Of a DNA stretch of 64,000 bases, positions 15,016-26,996 are shown piece after piece. The notes beneath the pieces are model-generated. The model saw nothing but the letters and a program-made list of their open reading frames with translations, searched no databases and was not told the DNA's origin. Every line of letters starts with the position of its first letter. The stretch's first letter is position 1. Source of the stretch: an uncultured Arthrobacter sp. (GTDB lineage Bacteria; Actinomycetota; Actinomycetes; Actinomycetales; Micrococcaceae). The position numbers and the translations under genes were made by a program. Where the stretch lies: assembly GCF_947493765.1 (NCBI RefSeq), contig NZ_CANLSZ010000008.1, positions 58,250 to 122,249 on the forward strand, given 5' to 3'.

Positions 15016-17130
15016 GTGGCACAGGACGTGCTTACCGACCTCAACAAGGTCCGCAACATCGGCATCATGGCCCACATCGATGCCGGCAAGACGACAACGA
15101 CCGAGCGCATCCTGTTCTACACGGGTGTCAACCACAAGATCGGCGAGACGCACGACGGCGCCTCGACCACCGATTGGATGGAGCAGGAGAAGGAACGCGG
15201 CATCACGATCACGTCTGCCGCCGTGACCTGCTTCTGGGAGAACAACCAGATCAACATCATCGACACCCCCGGCCACGTGGACTTCACGGTCGAGGTTGAG
15301 CGCTCACTGCGCGTCCTCGACGGCGCCGTCGCCGTCTTCGACGGCAAGGAGGGTGTCGAGCCGCAGTCCGAGACCGTCTGGCGCCAGGCCGACAAGTACG
15401 AGGTGCCCCGCATCTGCTTCGTCAACAAGATGGACAAGCTGGGCGCGGACTTCTACTACACGGTGGACACCATCGTCAGCCGCCTCGGCGCGAAGCCGCT
15501 CGTGCTGCAGCTCCCCATCGGGGCCGAGAACGACTTCATCGGCGTCGTGGACCTGCTCTACATGCGCGCGCTGGTCTGGCCCGGCGATTCCAAGGGCGAC
15601 GTGACCATGGGCGCCAAGTACGAGATCCAGGAGATCCCCGACGATCTCAAGGAGAAGGCCGAGCAGTACCGTGCCACCCTCGTGGAGACCGTCGCGGAAG
15701 CGTCCGACGAGCTCATGGACAAGTACCTCGAGGGCGAGGAGATCTCCATCGAGGAGCTGAAGGCCGGCATCCGCAAGATGACGGTCAACTCCGAGCTCTA
15801 CCCGGTTCTCTGCGGCTCCGCCTTTAAGAACCGCGGGGTCCAGCCGATGCTCGACGCCGTCATCGACTACCTCCCCTCGCCCCTGAACGTGCCGCCGATG
15901 GTCGGGCACGACCCGCGGAACGAGGAGATCGAGCTCACGCGCGCTCCGTCGACGGAGGAGCCGTTCTCGGCCCTCGCGTTCAAGGTCGCCACGCACCCGT
16001 TCTTCGGGCAGCTGACGTTCATCCGCGTCTACTCCGGGCACATCACCTCCGGGACGCAGCTGGTCAACTCGACCAAGAACAAGAAGGAGCGCATCGGGAA
16101 GCTCTTCCAGATGCACGCCAACAAGGAGATCCCCGTCGACGACGCCTCGGCAGGGCACATCTACGCGGCGATCGGCCTGAAGGACACCACCACGGGAGAC
16201 ACGCTCTCGGATGCGGGCAACCAGATCGTGCTCGAGTCCATGAGCTTCCCCGAGCCGGTGATCTCGGTGGCCATCGAGCCGAAGACCAAGGGCGACCAGG
16301 AGAAGCTGTCCACGGCCATCCAGAAGCTCTCGGCCGAGGACCCCACGTTCCAGGTGTCCCTCAACGAGGACACCGGCCAGACGATCATCGCGGGCATGGG
16401 CGAGCTGCACCTGGACATCCTGGTGGACCGCATGCGGCGCGAGTTCCGCGTCGAGGCGAACGTGGGCAAGCCCCAGGTCGCCTACCGCGAGACCATCAAG
16501 TCCACGGTGGCCAAGCACGACTACACCCACAAGAAGCAGACGGGTGGCTCCGGCCAGTTCGCCAAGATCCAGATCGCCATCGAACCGATGGAGGTCGAGG
16601 AGGGCGTGCTCTACTCGTTCGAGAACAAGGTCACCGGTGGCCGCGTTCCCCGCGAGTACATCCCGAGCGTGGATGCCGGCATCCAGGACGCGCTGAACGA
16701 CGGCGTGCTGGCAGGGTATCCGGTGGTGGGCATCAAGGCGACGCTCCTCGACGGTGCGTACCACGATGTCGACTCCTCGGAGATGGCGTTCAAGATCGCC
16801 GGACGCATGGCCTTCAAGGAAGCCGCGCGGATGGCGAAGCCCGTGCTGCTCGAGCCGCTGATGGAGGTCGAGGTCCGCACCCCCGAGGAGTACATGGGTG
16901 AGGTCATCGGCGACATCAACTCGCGACGTGGCCAGATGCAGTCCATGGAGGACGCGAGCGGTGTGAAGGTCATCACCGCCCATGTGCCCCTCTCCGGCAT
17001 GTTCGGCTACATCGGGGACCTGCGGTCGAAGACCCAGGGCCGCGCCGTCTACTCCATGAAGTTCGACAGCTACTCGGAGGTCCCGCGGGCAGTCGCCGAC
17101 GAGATCATCCAGAAGACGCGCGGCGAGTAG
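15016..17130 (+). CDS. fusA: Elongation factor G
   Basis: The GTPase that drives ribosomal translocation, 704 residues. G1 [14 protein letters not shown]3 DTPGHVDF and G4 NKMD are all visible in the N-terminal domain; the C-terminal domains run to the expected end. Start is GTG with a good ribosome site (GGGAGA). tuf follows but has its own probable promoter 70 bases upstream. Confidence 0.98.
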   Translation: MAQDVLTDLNKVRNIGIMAHIDAGKTTTTERILFYTGVNHKIGETHDGASTTDWMEQEKERGITITSAAVTCFWENNQINIIDTPGHVDFTVEVERSLRVLDGAVAVFDGKEGVEPQSETVWRQADKYEVPRICFVNKMDKLGADFYYTVDTIVSRLGAKPLVLQLPIGAENDFIGVVDLLYMRALVWPGDSKGDVTMGAKYEIQEIPDDLKEKAEQYRATLVETVAEASDELMDKYLEGEEISIEELKAGIRKMTVNSELYPVLCGSAFKNRGVQPMLDAVIDYLPSPLNVPPMVGHDPRNEEIELTRAPSTEEPFSALAFKVATHPFFGQLTFIRVYSGHITSGTQLVNSTKNKKERIGKLFQMHANKEIPVDDASAGHIYAAIGLKDTTTGDTLSDAGNQIVLESMSFPEPVISVAIEPKTKGDQEKLSTAIQKLSAEDPTFQVSLNEDTGQTIIAGMGELHLDILVDRMRREFRVEANVGKPQVAYRETIKSTVAKHDYTHKKQTGGSGQFAKIQIAIEPMEVEEGVLYSFENKVTGGRVPREYIPSVDAGIQDALNDGVLAGYPVVGIKATLLDGAYHDVDSSEMAFKIAGRMAFKEAARMAKPVLLEPLMEVEVRTPEEYMGEVIGDINSRRGQMQSMEDASGVKVITAHVPLSGMFGYIGDLRSKTQGRAVYSMKFDSYSEVPRAVADEIIQKTRGE

Positions 17131-17236
17131 TAGCCAGCCCGGAGACGGGAAGCGGGAGGTCGGTGCCGGGTCTGCCCGAGGGCATGCAGGCCCTGACCCC
17201 CCACCCGGTCCGACCGGACCGGCAGTGCAGTTCAGT

Positions 17237-17266
17237 TTCATCAAAATCAAAAGCCCCCAGTAGACT
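17237..17266 (+). promoter_or_regulatory. tuf: Candidate tuf promoter
   Basis: TTCATC (17237-17242) and TAGACT (17261-17266) are separated by 18 bases. The spacer contains an A-rich run, unusual for this GC-rich genome, which may help promoter opening. It lies about 65 bases before the tuf start, in the fusA-tuf gap, so tuf can be transcribed separately from the str operon. Confidence 0.6.
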
Positions 17267-17331
17267 TGCAACAGTTTCGGTCGCGAAAAGCGCGGCTGGG
17301 AAGCAAATCTGAAACGTTCTAGGAGGAACCC

Positions 17332-18522
17332 GTGGCGAAGGCAAAGTTCGAGCGGACTAAGCCGCACGTTAACATCGGTACCATCGGTCACGTAGACCAT
17401 GGGAAGACCACGTTGACGGCTGCCATTTCCAAGGTGCTGTACGACAAGTACCCCACTCTCAACGAGAAGCGTGATTTCGCGTCGATCGACTCGGCCCCCG
17501 AGGAGAAGCAGCGCGGCATCACCATCAACATCTCGCACGTCGAGTACCAGACCGAGAAGCGTCACTACGCCCACGTGGACGCCCCCGGTCACGCCGACTA
17601 CATCAAGAACATGATCACCGGTGCCGCGCAGATGGACGGGGCCATCCTGGTCGTCGCCGCGACGGACGGACCCATGGCCCAGACCCGCGAGCACGTGCTG
17701 CTCGCCCGTCAGGTCGGCGTCCCCTACCTGCTGGTCGCACTGAACAAGTCCGACATGGTCGACGACGAGGAGCTCCTGGACCTGGTCGAGATGGAGGTCC
17801 GTGAGCTGCTCAGCTCGCAGGGCTTCGAGGGTGACGATGCCCCCGTGGTACGCGTCTCCGGTCTGAAGGCCCTGGAGGGCGACGCCGAGTGGGTCAAGTC
17901 GGTCGAGGACCTGATGGAAGCCGTCGACGAGAGCGTTCCCGATCCGGTGCGTGACAGGGACAAGCCCTTCCTGATGCCGGTCGAGGACGTCTTCACGATC
18001 ACCGGTCGTGGAACCGTCGTCACGGGCCGCGCCGAGCGTGGAACCCTCGCCATCAACTCCGAGGTCGAGATCGTCGGTATCCGTCCGGTCCAGAAGACCA
18101 CGGTCACCGGCATCGAGATGTTCCACAAGCAGCTCGACGAGGCCTGGGCCGGCGAGAACTGTGGCCTGCTCCTGCGCGGTATCAAGCGTGAGGACGTGGA
18201 GCGTGGACAGGTCATCGTGAAGCCGGGCTCCATCACCCCGCACACCGACTTCGAGGCCAACGTCTACATCCTGGCGAAGGACGAGGGCGGGCGTCACAAC
18301 CCGTTCTACTCGAACTACCGGCCCCAGTTCTACTTCCGCACCACGGACGTCACCGGTGTCATCACGCTGCCCGAGGGCACCGAGATGGTCATGCCGGGCG
18401 ACAACACCGAGATGACGGTCGAGCTGATCCAGCCGATCGCCATGGAAGACGGTCTCGGCTTCGCGATCCGCGAAGGCGGCCGCACCGTCGGTTCGGGACG
18501 TGTCACGAAGATCCTGAAGTAG
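17332..18522 (+). CDS. tuf: Elongation factor Tu
   Basis: Delivers aminoacyl-tRNA to the ribosome. It is 396 residues long. GTPase motifs [19 protein letters not shown] and NKSD are intact, as are the three-domain boundaries. Start is GTG with AGGAGG eight bases before it, a very strong ribosome site fitting a highly expressed protein. It is followed by an 18-bp perfect palindrome and then a strong terminator. Confidence 0.98.
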   Translation: MAKAKFERTKPHVNIGTIGHVDHGKTTLTAAISKVLYDKYPTLNEKRDFASIDSAPEEKQRGITINISHVEYQTEKRHYAHVDAPGHADYIKNMITGAAQMDGAILVVAATDGPMAQTREHVLLARQVGVPYLLVALNKSDMVDDEELLDLVEMEVRELLSSQGFEGDDAPVVRVSGLKALEGDAEWVKSVEDLMEAVDESVPDPVRDRDKPFLMPVEDVFTITGRGTVVTGRAERGTLAINSEVEIVGIRPVQKTTVTGIEMFHKQLDEAWAGENCGLLLRGIKREDVERGQVIVKPGSITPHTDFEANVYILAKDEGGRHNPFYSNYRPQFYFRTTDVTGVITLPEGTEMVMPGDNTEMTVELIQPIAMEDGLGFAIREGGRTVGSGRVTKILK

Positions 18523-18538
18523 CACCAGCACCACCCGA

Positions 18539-18601
18539 CACCGGCGCGCGCCGGTGACACCCGGAGGGCCCGTATCGCGACCAGCGGTACGGGCCCTCCG
18601 G
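18539..18601 (+). terminator. Tandem hairpins terminating tuf
   Basis: First a perfect 18-bp palindrome CACCGGCGCGCGCCGGTG (18539-18556). Then comes a 14-bp stem (18561-18574 with 18588-18601) with a 13-base loop, the more convincing terminator. Together they close the str operon. TACACT at 18623-18628, just beyond, is a plausible -10 for the next gene. Confidence 0.8.
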
Positions 18602-18669
18602 CGTTCCGCCGGGCCCGCACCCTACACTGGCGGGAGAACTCATCGGGGAGTTCCGCTCCGGGGGTTTCG

Positions 18670-21600
18670 ATGGCAGAGGTTCTGATAGTGGTCCTGGGGT
18701 TCCTGGGGCTGGTCTTCGGGGCCGGCTGGTTCCTGGGCTTCCGGAGCGCGCGCCGGAGGCAGGGCCGAGCCGCCGAGGGTGTCGTGCGGTCCCCGACGGC
18801 CTACGACGAAGCCTTCGACGCAGGTTTCCGCGCCGGACGTGATGCCGATCCGCGAATCCCGCAGACCGCTCCGGCGCCGCATGCCCAGGATCCCGCCGCC
18901 GGTCGAGCCACCCTGCAGCGGGTCGTCGTGTCGCCCGATCGCACGTCGGAGCCGCTCCCGGTGCTGCAGCCGGCGCGATCGCCCGAGGAGCTGGCGGCTG
19001 AGAAGGCGGCACGGGACGTGCGCACCGTCAACATCGCCCTCTACTCGGCCAGCCTGCTGCTCGTGGCTGCCGGAGGCCTCTTCATCGGGGCCGGGCTGCC
19101 TGGTCCGGCGCGAGCGGTCACCATCAGCGTGGTCGTGATGCTGTTCTACGTCGGCGGTCTCGTGCTGCACACGCACCTTCCACGGCTCCGCCCGGCCGCC
19201 GTCGCGTTCGCCGGCACCGGACTCGCGCTCCTCCCCGTAGGGGGTCTGCTCTTCGGGGCACTGACGGGGGAGGGGGCCCTCGCGTGGTTCGTCAGCGCGG
19301 TGCTCGGCAGCGGTGCCTATGTGGTCGCAGCCGTCCGCCTGCAGAGTCGCGTGGTGGCCTACCTGAGTCTTCCGTTCTTCCTCTCGATCGCGCTGTCGTC
19401 CGCCGCCCTCCTCGGCGCAGCCCTGATCTGGTACTTCACCTCCTCGATCGCCGTGGCAGCCGTCCTGGCGGTGGTCTCGGCGGTGTTCCCGCACCGGCTG
19501 CCCGCCGTCATGACGCGGGCCGTCCTCGATGCGCATCGGTTCCTGGCGCCGCTGGCCCTCGTCATGTCCCTCGTGCTGGGCGGGATCCTCGCCGACAGGG
19601 ATCGTGCGCTGTTGTGGGTGGTGGGGGCCGGCTACTACGGGGCCCTGCTGCTCGTGCTGCCCGTCCGCCGGGTCGAAAATCTCTACGCCCTGCGCCTGGT
19701 GTCCGCGGTGGCGGCGTTCCTCGTCACGATCGCGCTGGGTGCCGGGGCGGCCTGGGCAGTGCTGGTGCTCGGCCTCGTCCTCGGCCTCCAGGTGACCGGG
19801 CTGCTCGTTCTCCCCCTTCCCCTGCAGCGGATGCTGCGTACCGCGCTTCCGGCGGGCGCGGAGCGGCCGGGGGAGGACCGGCGCCCACGGGTCCCGGAGT
19901 GGTACCGGCTGGATGTGCTCATCACCTTCGGCCTCATGACCCTCGCTGCGACGGTCGTGACACTGGCACCCCTGGTGCCGTCGGGCAGCACCGGTGGCGC
20001 TCGACCCGATGCGCTCCTTCCCGCCCTGCTCGTGCTCCTCGTCGGGGCCTTCGTGGCGACCGGCCTCCGTGGGGGAGCCGAACTGCTCGTCCTCCCCGGT
20101 GTCGTCCTGGCCGTCCTGGGTCCCTGGTCCGACCCCTGGCGGGCGGAGGTCGTGATCATCCTGTCCCTCGGCTACTTCGTTGCCCGTGCCGGCCGAACCT
20201 CGCGGGATACCCGCGAGCGGTTCCTCCTCGCTGCCCGCTCGGCCATGGTGGTCCTGCTCCCGCTCATCGTCCTCGTCCACGCCCGGACCCCTGGTTCGTC
20301 GGGCGGCAGGCTGTGGGACCTGGCGGCTCTGGCCCTCGTCCTGGGCGCCGTGGCGAACCAGCTCGTCGAGGCCGTCCGCGTGCGGCGAGGATCCACCAGC
20401 CCCTACGGCACCCGGGTGATCTGTGTCGCGAGCGGAGTCTCACTACCGGCGAGCATCCTCCTGGCGGGCAGTGCCGGTGGCGGGGCGATCACGGCCACCG
20501 CCGTGGGGAGCTGCGTCCTCGTCGGCTGCGCAACAACCCTGCTGCTGCCGCTCGCCGACGAGGAGGGGCCGGGCAGCAGGTGGGCCGGCCGGCTCCGGTC
20601 CGACCCGGGCACCGCGACACAGGGAGGCGGGAGGATCGCCCGGTCGGTGCGGCAGTCCCGGGCCGGCGAGGCGATCGGACCGCTCTCGTTCCTGGCCGCA
20701 GCCCTCGCGTTCCTCGCCGCGACAGCCTCCCTCCGCTCCTACGAGCTGCTGCTCGGCGCGATCGTCCTCTACTCCGGGCTCATGGCCGGTCGCTCCATCA
20801 CTCGTGGTCGCAGGGGTGCCTACCTGCTCGCGGCCCAGGCAGCCCTCACTTCGCTGACCGCCGTCGTCTCCGCGGATCTCGAGCTGTCGGTGCACGGCGT
20901 GCTGACCGCCACCGCCGTCTCCGTCGCCGCGCAGGAGGTGGTGCGCAGTCTGCTGCGACGCCGCCTCCGGGCGATCGGCCTGCAGTCGTGGTCGGCGTGG
21001 TCGGGCCTTGCCCTCCTCGCAGCCCTCCCCCTGCTCTACGGGGCGCTGGCGGGATCCGACGTGCGGCTCGGCGTCGTGGTCCTCCAGCTGGCACTCCTGC
21101 TGGTCGTCTCGGCGATCGTGTTCGTCCTGCAGCGGGAGGAGCTCGCCGCGTATCCGGCCCTGTACGCGGCTGCCGCCCTCGTAGCGGCCCTGACCGGAGT
21201 CCTCCGGACCGCCCCGGACGGATGGCTGCCGCGGGCACCTCTCGACCCGTGGGCGGGAGCCCTGGTGGCAGCGGGATTGGTGCTGGTGCTCGCGCTGTTG
21301 CGACTTCGCCTCGACGATCGACGGATCGTCCGGCCCGGCTGGGCCGGCATCGGGGTCCTCGGGGCGGAGGCCGCCGCCTTCGCCTTCGAGGACGGCACCG
21401 GGTGGGACAGGGTCGTCGTCGCGGCCGTTCTCGCGGGCGTCGGCTTCGCCGTCTCACGGTGGGACGGCCTGCCCTGGGTCGATGCCGGTGCCGCCGTCGC
21501 GGTCGTGGTCCTCTCCACCACCATCGTCCAGCAGTTGGTCCCCGATGTCACAGGCACACCGGGCATCAGCACCCAGCAGATCCTGCTCGGCGCCGTGCTG

Positions 21601-22311
21601 GCCGGGGGACTCCTCCAGCTCGCCCGCAGCGTCCTCCCGCCGGCCGGGCACGAGCCACTCCGGCATCTGATCCTGACCGCTGTCGCGCTCGGATGGGGCG
21701 GGGTGGCAGCCGCCGCGGCGATGGTCCCCGACGATCAGGCCGTCCTCGGCTCGGTGGTCCTCGCCGCGGTGGCGGTCCTCACGGTACGCGAGCTCCCCAC
21801 CACGATGCGGGGTCCCGCACGTGAAGGGGCGTTCCTGGTGCTGGCGGCGAGTGCGCAGCGTGTCACCTGGCTGCTGCTCGACGGCCCGGGCTTCTACTGG
21901 GCGGCCCAGTGGTGGGTCGTGGCCCTCTCGCTCCTGTCCCTCCACTCCTTCACGCGGGGCCACGGCGGACGTGGACCGCTGTGGCTCTCTGCGGCGGCAG
22001 TCGTCCTGTCCGGGACGGGGCTGCTGACGCTTCCGGGCGGTACCCCTGGCACCCAGATCTGGGCGTTGTTCGGGCACGTGGCTCTGCTCGCGGCCGGCGT
22101 CGCCCTCTCGAGGAGGCTGTTCAGCGTGTGGGGTGCCGTCGGCATCGCTCTGGCCCTGCTGTGGTTCCTGCGGGACTACACCTTCGTGCTGCTCACGCTC
22201 GCGGCGGTCGCCCTGATCGCCTTCGCGGTCTGGAAGCTCAACCGGCAGACACGGGGAGCAACGCGTGCGGCACCCGGTGCCTCCGCGGTGACCCACACCG
22301 AGGACGCGTAG
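18670..22311 (+). CDS. Very large polytopic membrane protein of unknown function
   Basis: 1213 residues. A first membrane segment (about 4-24) is followed by a soluble linker to about residue 115 containing the basic stretch RSARRRQGR and the charged AEKAARDVR. After that come some two to three dozen closely spaced hydrophobic segments with short polar loops, almost to the end. The C-terminus is a short basic/Thr-Ala-rich tail. I recognise no catalytic motif or named family; the layout recalls other poorly characterised actinobacterial multi-spanning proteins. It is alone between the tuf terminator and the S10 operon leader, with a TACACT -10 candidate at 18623. Codon use looks like that of its neighbours, so recent transfer is not indicated. 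The start ATG has only a weak upstream G-run. Confidence 0.8.
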   Translation: MAEVLIVVLGFLGLVFGAGWFLGFRSARRRQGRAAEGVVRSPTAYDEAFDAGFRAGRDADPRIPQTAPAPHAQDPAAGRATLQRVVVSPDRTSEPLPVLQPARSPEELAAEKAARDVRTVNIALYSASLLLVAAGGLFIGAGLPGPARAVTISVVVMLFYVGGLVLHTHLPRLRPAAVAFAGTGLALLPVGGLLFGALTGEGALAWFVSAVLGSGAYVVAAVRLQSRVVAYLSLPFFLSIALSSAALLGAALIWYFTSSIAVAAVLAVVSAVFPHRLPAVMTRAVLDAHRFLAPLALVMSLVLGGILADRDRALLWVVGAGYYGALLLVLPVRRVENLYALRLVSAVAAFLVTIALGAGAAWAVLVLGLVLGLQVTGLLVLPLPLQRMLRTALPAGAERPGEDRRPRVPEWYRLDVLITFGLMTLAATVVTLAPLVPSGSTGGARPDALLPALLVLLVGAFVATGLRGGAELLVLPGVVLAVLGPWSDPWRAEVVIILSLGYFVARAGRTSRDTRERFLLAARSAMVVLLPLIVLVHARTPGSSGGRLWDLAALALVLGAVANQLVEAVRVRRGSTSPYGTRVICVASGVSLPASILLAGSAGGGAITATAVGSCVLVGCATTLLLPLADEEGPGSRWAGRLRSDPGTATQGGGRIARSVRQSRAGEAIGPLSFLAAALAFLAATASLRSYELLLGAIVLYSGLMAGRSITRGRRGAYLLAAQAALTSLTAVVSADLELSVHGVLTATAVSVAAQEVVRSLLRRRLRAIGLQSWSAWSGLALLAALPLLYGALAGSDVRLGVVVLQLALLLVVSAIVFVLQREELAAYPALYAAAALVAALTGVLRTAPDGWLPRAPLDPWAGALVAAGLVLVLALLRLRLDDRRIVRPGWAGIGVLGAEAAAFAFEDGTGWDRVVVAAVLAGVGFAVSRWDGLPWVDAGAAVAVVVLSTTIVQQLVPDVTGTPGISTQQILLGAVLAGGLLQLARSVLPPAGHEPLRHLILTAVALGWGGVAAAAAMVPDDQAVLGSVVLAAVAVLTVRELPTTMRGPAREGAFLVLAASAQRVTWLLLDGPGFYWAAQWWVVALSLLSLHSFTRGHGGRGPLWLSAAAVVLSGTGLLTLPGGTPGTQIWALFGHVALLAAGVALSRRLFSVWGAVGIALALLWFLRDYTFVLLTLAAVALIAFAVWKLNRQTRGATRAAPGASAVTHTEDA

Positions 22312-22683
22312 GCCCACCGCGGGGTGGCCGGGTGCGCGGTTCGCAATCATTGCGTGGATCTGCCACACTAGACAAGTTGTTCACGTGCCGGTTCGCGGTA
22401 TGAGACGTCGTCCCGGTCAGGATAATGCCTGACGCAGGGGCCGGGTCCGCCGCGACGGCCCAGAATGATCGATCCTATCGACCGGCCGTAGCCAACCGGC
22501 TGTGACCGTCCGCCGAGGACGACACGCCCGAGCGCGGGGGTCGGACCCGAGCAGGGTGAGGAACCCGGATCCGTCCGGATTCAGTCTGCGCGGGGAGCGC
22601 CGAGCACCAGGCGCGATTGATGCACGTACGTTCCGGAACTGCCCCGGCAGTTACCCACAGGTAAGAGAGAGAGTCGAGACGCC
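22312..22683 (+). promoter_or_regulatory. S10 operon promoter and long leader
   Basis: 372 bases without a gene. TTGTTC (22377-22382) and TATGAG (22399-22404), spacer 16, form one promoter candidate; GATAAT at 22431 is another -10-like hexamer without a good -35. The remaining 250 or so bases would be an untranslated leader, long enough for the ribosomal-protein feedback known for S10 operons, but no conserved L4-type structure was identified by eye. The ribosome site AAGAGAGAGA precedes rpsJ. Confidence 0.45.
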
Positions 22684-22992
22684 ATGGCGGGACAGAAGAT
22701 CCGCATCCGGCTGAAGTCGTATGACCACGAGGTCATCGACGTATCAGCGCGGAAGATCGTTGAGACGGTGACGCGCGCAGGCGCCACGGTGGTGGGCCCC
22801 GTGCCCCTGCCCACGGAGAAGAACGTCTTCGTCGTCATCCGGTCTCCGCACAAGTACAAGGACAGTCGTGAGCACTTCGAGATGCGTACTCACAAGCGGC
22901 TGATCGACATCATTGACCCCACGCCCAAGGCCGTCGATTCGCTGATGCGTCTCGATCTGCCCGCGGACGTGAACATCGAAATCAAGCTGTAA
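22684..22992 (+). CDS. rpsJ: 30S ribosomal protein S10
   Basis: 102 residues. S10 is a small-subunit head protein that also acts as NusE in antitermination. [19 protein letters not shown] and the loop [19 protein letters not shown] are diagnostic. First gene of the S10 operon, 16 bases before rplC. Confidence 0.98.
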   Translation: MAGQKIRIRLKSYDHEVIDVSARKIVETVTRAGATVVGPVPLPTEKNVFVVIRSPHKYKDSREHFEMRTHKRLIDIIDPTPKAVDSLMRLDLPADVNIEIKL

Positions 22993-23008
22993 GGGAGAGC
23001 GGATACTC

Positions 23009-23665
23009 ATGTCTACTTCACTTACGCGCCAGGTCAAGGGTCTGCTCGGCATCAAGCTCGGCATGACCCAGGTCTGGGACGAGAACAACATCCTCATTCC
23101 GGTCAGCGTCATCCAGGCCGACTCGAATGTCATCACGCAGCTGCTCAGCGAGGACAAGGACGGCTACACGGCGGTGCAGATCGGCTTCGGCCAGATCGAC
23201 CCGCGCAAGGTCACCAAGCCCCTCGCCGGCCACTTCGAGAAGGCGGGCGTCACGCCGCGCCGTCACGTGGTGGAGCTGCGCACCTCCGATGCCGACACCT
23301 ACTCGCTCGGTCAGGAGCTCTCCGTGGAGATGTTCGACGCCGGCCAGACGGTCGACGTCATCGGCACCACCAAGGGCAAGGGCTTCGCCGGCGTCATGAA
23401 GCGTCACGGCTTCCACGGAGTCGGTGCCTCCCACGGTGCCCACAAGAACCATCGCAAGCCCGGTTCCATCGGTGGTGCATCCACCCCCGGCCGCGTCTTC
23501 CGTGGGATGAAGATGGCAGGCCGCATGGGTGCCGTTCGTCAGACCACGCTGAACCTCCGGGTCCACGCCGTGGACGTCGAGAAGTCGCTGCTGCTCATCA
23601 AGGGCGCCGTCCCCGGTGCCCGTGGACAGGTCGTCCTCGTGCGCACCGCCGTGAAGGGAGCATAG
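23009..23665 (+). CDS. rplC: 50S ribosomal protein L3
   Basis: 218 residues. Binds near the peptidyl transferase centre and starts large-subunit assembly. The N-terminal [14 protein letters not shown] and the central extension [20 protein letters not shown] that reaches the active site are present. Four bases separate it from rplD. Confidence 0.98.
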   Translation: MSTSLTRQVKGLLGIKLGMTQVWDENNILIPVSVIQADSNVITQLLSEDKDGYTAVQIGFGQIDPRKVTKPLAGHFEKAGVTPRRHVVELRTSDADTYSLGQELSVEMFDAGQTVDVIGTTKGKGFAGVMKRHGFHGVGASHGAHKNHRKPGSIGGASTPGRVFRGMKMAGRMGAVRQTTLNLRVHAVDVEKSLLLIKGAVPGARGQVVLVRTAVKGA

Positions 23666-23669
23666 CCAG

Positions 23670-24290
23670 ATGGCTGTCACAGTTCAGGTAGATCTCCCCG
23701 CGGAGATCTTCGACGCCCAGACCAATGTGGCACTGCTGCACCAGGTCGTCGTCGCCCAGCTCGCTGCGGCCCGCCAGGGCACGCACAAGACCAAGACCCG
23801 CGCCGAGGTCAGTGGCGCAGGCCGCAAGCCGTTCAAGCAGAAGGGCACCGGCCGGGCCCGTCAGGGTTCCATCCGCGCACCCCACATGACCGGCGGTGGC
23901 GTGGTCCACGGACCGACGCCGCGCGACTACAGCCAGCGGACCCCAAAGAAGATGAAGGCCGCAGCACTGCGCGGCGCTCTCTCCGACCGGGCACGCAACA
24001 ACCGCATCCACGTGCTGGACTCGCTGGTCGAGGGCGGCAAGCCGTCGACCAAGGGTGCGATCGAGACCCTGCGTGCGGTGTCCGAGCGGCCCAGGCTGCT
24101 CGTCGTCATCGAGCGGGACAACGACGTCGCAGCACTGTCCGTGCGCAACGTCCCGGAGGTCCACGTGCTGTACGTGGACCAGCTCAACACCTACGACGTG
24201 CTCGTCTCCGACGACGTGATCTTCTCGAAGGCCGCGTTCGACCAGTTCGTCGGTTCGGCCGATGTCATCTCCGAGGAGGACGCAAAGTGA
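23670..24290 (+). CDS. rplD: 50S ribosomal protein L4
   Basis: 206 residues. L4 lines the exit tunnel; the loop [21 protein letters not shown] that does so is visible at about 50-70. In some bacteria L4 also represses the S10 operon. The stop codon overlaps the GTG start of rplW by four bases (GTGA at 24287). Confidence 0.97.
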   Translation: MAVTVQVDLPAEIFDAQTNVALLHQVVVAQLAAARQGTHKTKTRAEVSGAGRKPFKQKGTGRARQGSIRAPHMTGGGVVHGPTPRDYSQRTPKKMKAAALRGALSDRARNNRIHVLDSLVEGGKPSTKGAIETLRAVSERPRLLVVIERDNDVAALSVRNVPEVHVLYVDQLNTYDVLVSDDVIFSKAAFDQFVGSADVISEEDAK

Positions 24291-24592
24291 GCGGCAGTAT
24301 CGCAAAGGATCCACGCGACATCGTGATCGCGCCCGTCGTCTCGGAGAAGAGCTACGGGCTGATCGACGAGGGCAAGTACACCTTCCTGGTCGACCCGAGG
24401 TCGAACAAGGAAGAGATCAAGCTGGCGGTCGAGAAGATCTTCTCCGTGAAGGTGGACTCGATCAACACCATCAACCGGATCGGGAAGCGCAAGCGGACCA
24501 AGTTCGGCTGGGGCCAGCGCAAGGGCACCAAGCGTGCCATCGTGTCCCTCAAAGAGGGCTCGATCGACATCTTCGGCGGTCCGCTCTCCTAG
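24287..24592 (+). CDS. rplW: 50S ribosomal protein L23
   Basis: 101 residues. Sits at the exit-tunnel mouth and docks trigger factor and SRP. The motifs [16 protein letters not shown] and [13 protein letters not shown] are typical. GTG start overlapping the rplD stop; rplB follows after 31 bases. Confidence 0.97.
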   Translation: MSGSIAKDPRDIVIAPVVSEKSYGLIDEGKYTFLVDPRSNKEEIKLAVEKIFSVKVDSINTINRIGKRKRTKFGWGQRKGTKRAIVSLKEGSIDIFGGPLS

Positions 24593-24623
24593 AGCGGAGA
24601 CCACTTTAACGAGGAATTGAGTT

Positions 24624-25463
<840 letters not shown>

Positions 25464-25475
25464 GAGCCTGGAGAC

Positions 25476-25757
25476 ATGCCACGCAGCCTGAAGAAAGGCC
25501 CCTTCGTCGATCAGCACCTGTACGTCAAGGTCGCTCGCGAGAACGAATCGGGCAAGAAGAACGTCATCAAGACGTGGTCCCGCCGCTCCATGATCGTCCC
25601 CGACATGCTCGGGCACACGATCGCGGTGCACGACGGGCGCAAGCACATCCCGGTGTTCGTCACAGAGTCGATGGTCGGGCACAAGCTCGGCGAATTCGCC
25701 CCCACGCGGACTTTCCGCGGCCATGTTAAGGACGACCGCAAGGGCAAGCGCCGCTAG
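25476..25757 (+). CDS. rpsS: 30S ribosomal protein S19
   Basis: 93 residues. Small-subunit head protein contacting tRNA and helix bridges. [15 protein letters not shown] and the C-terminal [16 protein letters not shown] are diagnostic. Follows rplB after 12 bases. Confidence 0.98.
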   Translation: MPRSLKKGPFVDQHLYVKVARENESGKKNVIKTWSRRSMIVPDMLGHTIAVHDGRKHIPVFVTESMVGHKLGEFAPTRTFRGHVKDDRKGKRR

Positions 25758-25793
25758 GCGCTGCTCTTCGGATAAGACGAGAGAAGGAAAGCA

Positions 25794-26159
25794 ATGGAAG
25801 CCAAGGCTATTGCGCGACACATCCGCGTAACGCCTATGAAGGCCCGGCGCGTCGTCAACCTTGTTCGTGGTAAGCAGGCGAATGAGGCTCTGGCTATTCT
25901 GAAGTTTGCCCCACAGGTTGCTTCGGAGCCGGTTTTCAAGGTGGTCCAGTCGGCAGTCGCCAACGCCCGCGTCCGCGCGGATCGTGACGGCGTCGCCTTC
26001 GACGAGGACAACCTCATCATCAGTGAAGCATTCGTTGATGAAGGCCCCACGATGAAGCGGTTCCGGCCGCGAGCCCAGGGCCGCGCGTTCCGCATCAACA
26101 AGCGGACCAGCCACATCACGGTTGTCGTCGCTACCCCTGAGAAAGTGGAGGTCCGCTAA
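25794..26159 (+). CDS. rplV: 50S ribosomal protein L22
   Basis: 121 residues. Its beta-hairpin lines the exit tunnel next to L4. The region [23 protein letters not shown] is the conserved hairpin, with no macrolide-type duplication. The stop codon TAA is directly followed by the rpsC GTG. Confidence 0.97.
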   Translation: MEAKAIARHIRVTPMKARRVVNLVRGKQANEALAILKFAPQVASEPVFKVVQSAVANARVRADRDGVAFDEDNLIISEAFVDEGPTMKRFRPRAQGRAFRINKRTSHITVVVATPEKVEVR

Positions 26160-26996
26160 GTGGGACAGAAAGTAAACCCGCACGGGTTCCGACTCGGCAT
26201 CACCACCGACCACAGGTCACACTGGTTCGCCGACAGCAACAAGCCGGGTCAGCGCTACCGCGACTTCGTCCGTGAGGACATCAAGATCCGCCGGCTCATG
26301 TCGACCGGCATGGACCGCGCGGGCATCGCGAAGGTCGAGATCGAACGTACCCGCGACCGTGTCCGCGTGGACATCCACACGGCACGCCCCGGTATCGTGA
26401 TCGGCCGCCGCGGAGCCGAGGCCGACCGCATCCGCGGAGAGCTCGAGAAGCTCACCGGCAAGCAGGTGCAGCTGAACATCCTCGAGGTCAAGAACCCCGA
26501 GATCGAGGCACAGCTGGTGGCCCAGGGCATCGCCGAGCAGCTCTCCTCACGCGTGGCGTTCCGTCGTGCGATGAAGAAGGCCATGCAGTCCGCGCAGCGT
26601 GCCGGCGCCAAGGGCATCCGCGTCCAGTGCTCCGGCCGTCTGGGCGGAGCCGAGATGAGCCGCTCGGAGTTCTACCGTGAGGGACGTGTGCCCCTGCACA
26701 CCCTGCGGGCGAACATCGACTACGGGTTCTTCGAGGCCAAGACCACCTTCGGCCGCATCGGGGTGAAGGTCTGGATCTACAAGGGCGACGTCACGGCGAA
26801 GGAGCTCGCGGCGCAGGCAGCCGCAGCCCCCTCGCGTGGTCGCAGTGGAGACCGTCCGGGCCGCGGCCCGGCCGGCGCGGACCGTGGAGGCGACCGTCGT
26901 CGTCGGGCACCGGAACGCTCCGAGGGACAGGGTGCCCAGGCGCCCGCCGAGACCGCCGCAGCTTCCACAGCTGCGACTGAAGGAGGACAGGCCTAG
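26160..26996 (+). CDS. rpsC: 30S ribosomal protein S3 with disordered C-terminal tail
   Basis: 278 residues. S3 sits at the mRNA entry and has helicase activity; the KH domain [15 protein letters not shown] is visible. Family members are often 210-240 residues; here about 55 extra residues after position 220 are Arg/Gly/Ala rich ([15 protein letters not shown]) and then Ala/Thr rich. Such tails are known in actinobacteria. GTG start abutting rplV. Confidence 0.97.
   Translation: MGQKVNPHGFRLGITTDHRSHWFADSNKPGQRYRDFVREDIKIRRLMSTGMDRAGIAKVEIERTRDRVRVDIHTARPGIVIGRRGAEADRIRGELEKLTGKQVQLNILEVKNPEIEAQLVAQGIAEQLSSRVAFRRAMKKAMQSAQRAGAKGIRVQCSGRLGGAEMSRSEFYREGRVPLHTLRANIDYGFFEAKTTFGRIGVKVWIYKGDVTAKELAAQAAAAPSRGRSGDRPGRGPAGADRGGDRRRRAPERSEGQGAQAPAETAAASTAATEGGQA

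Noticed and set aside
15304..18534. Open frame of over 1000 codons antisense to fusA and tuf
   Set aside because: Mirror of two certain genes with strong codon bias; composition (Leu/Val/Asp/His/Arg repeats) is the usual antisense pattern. The same applies to the frames antisense to rpoB and rpoC.
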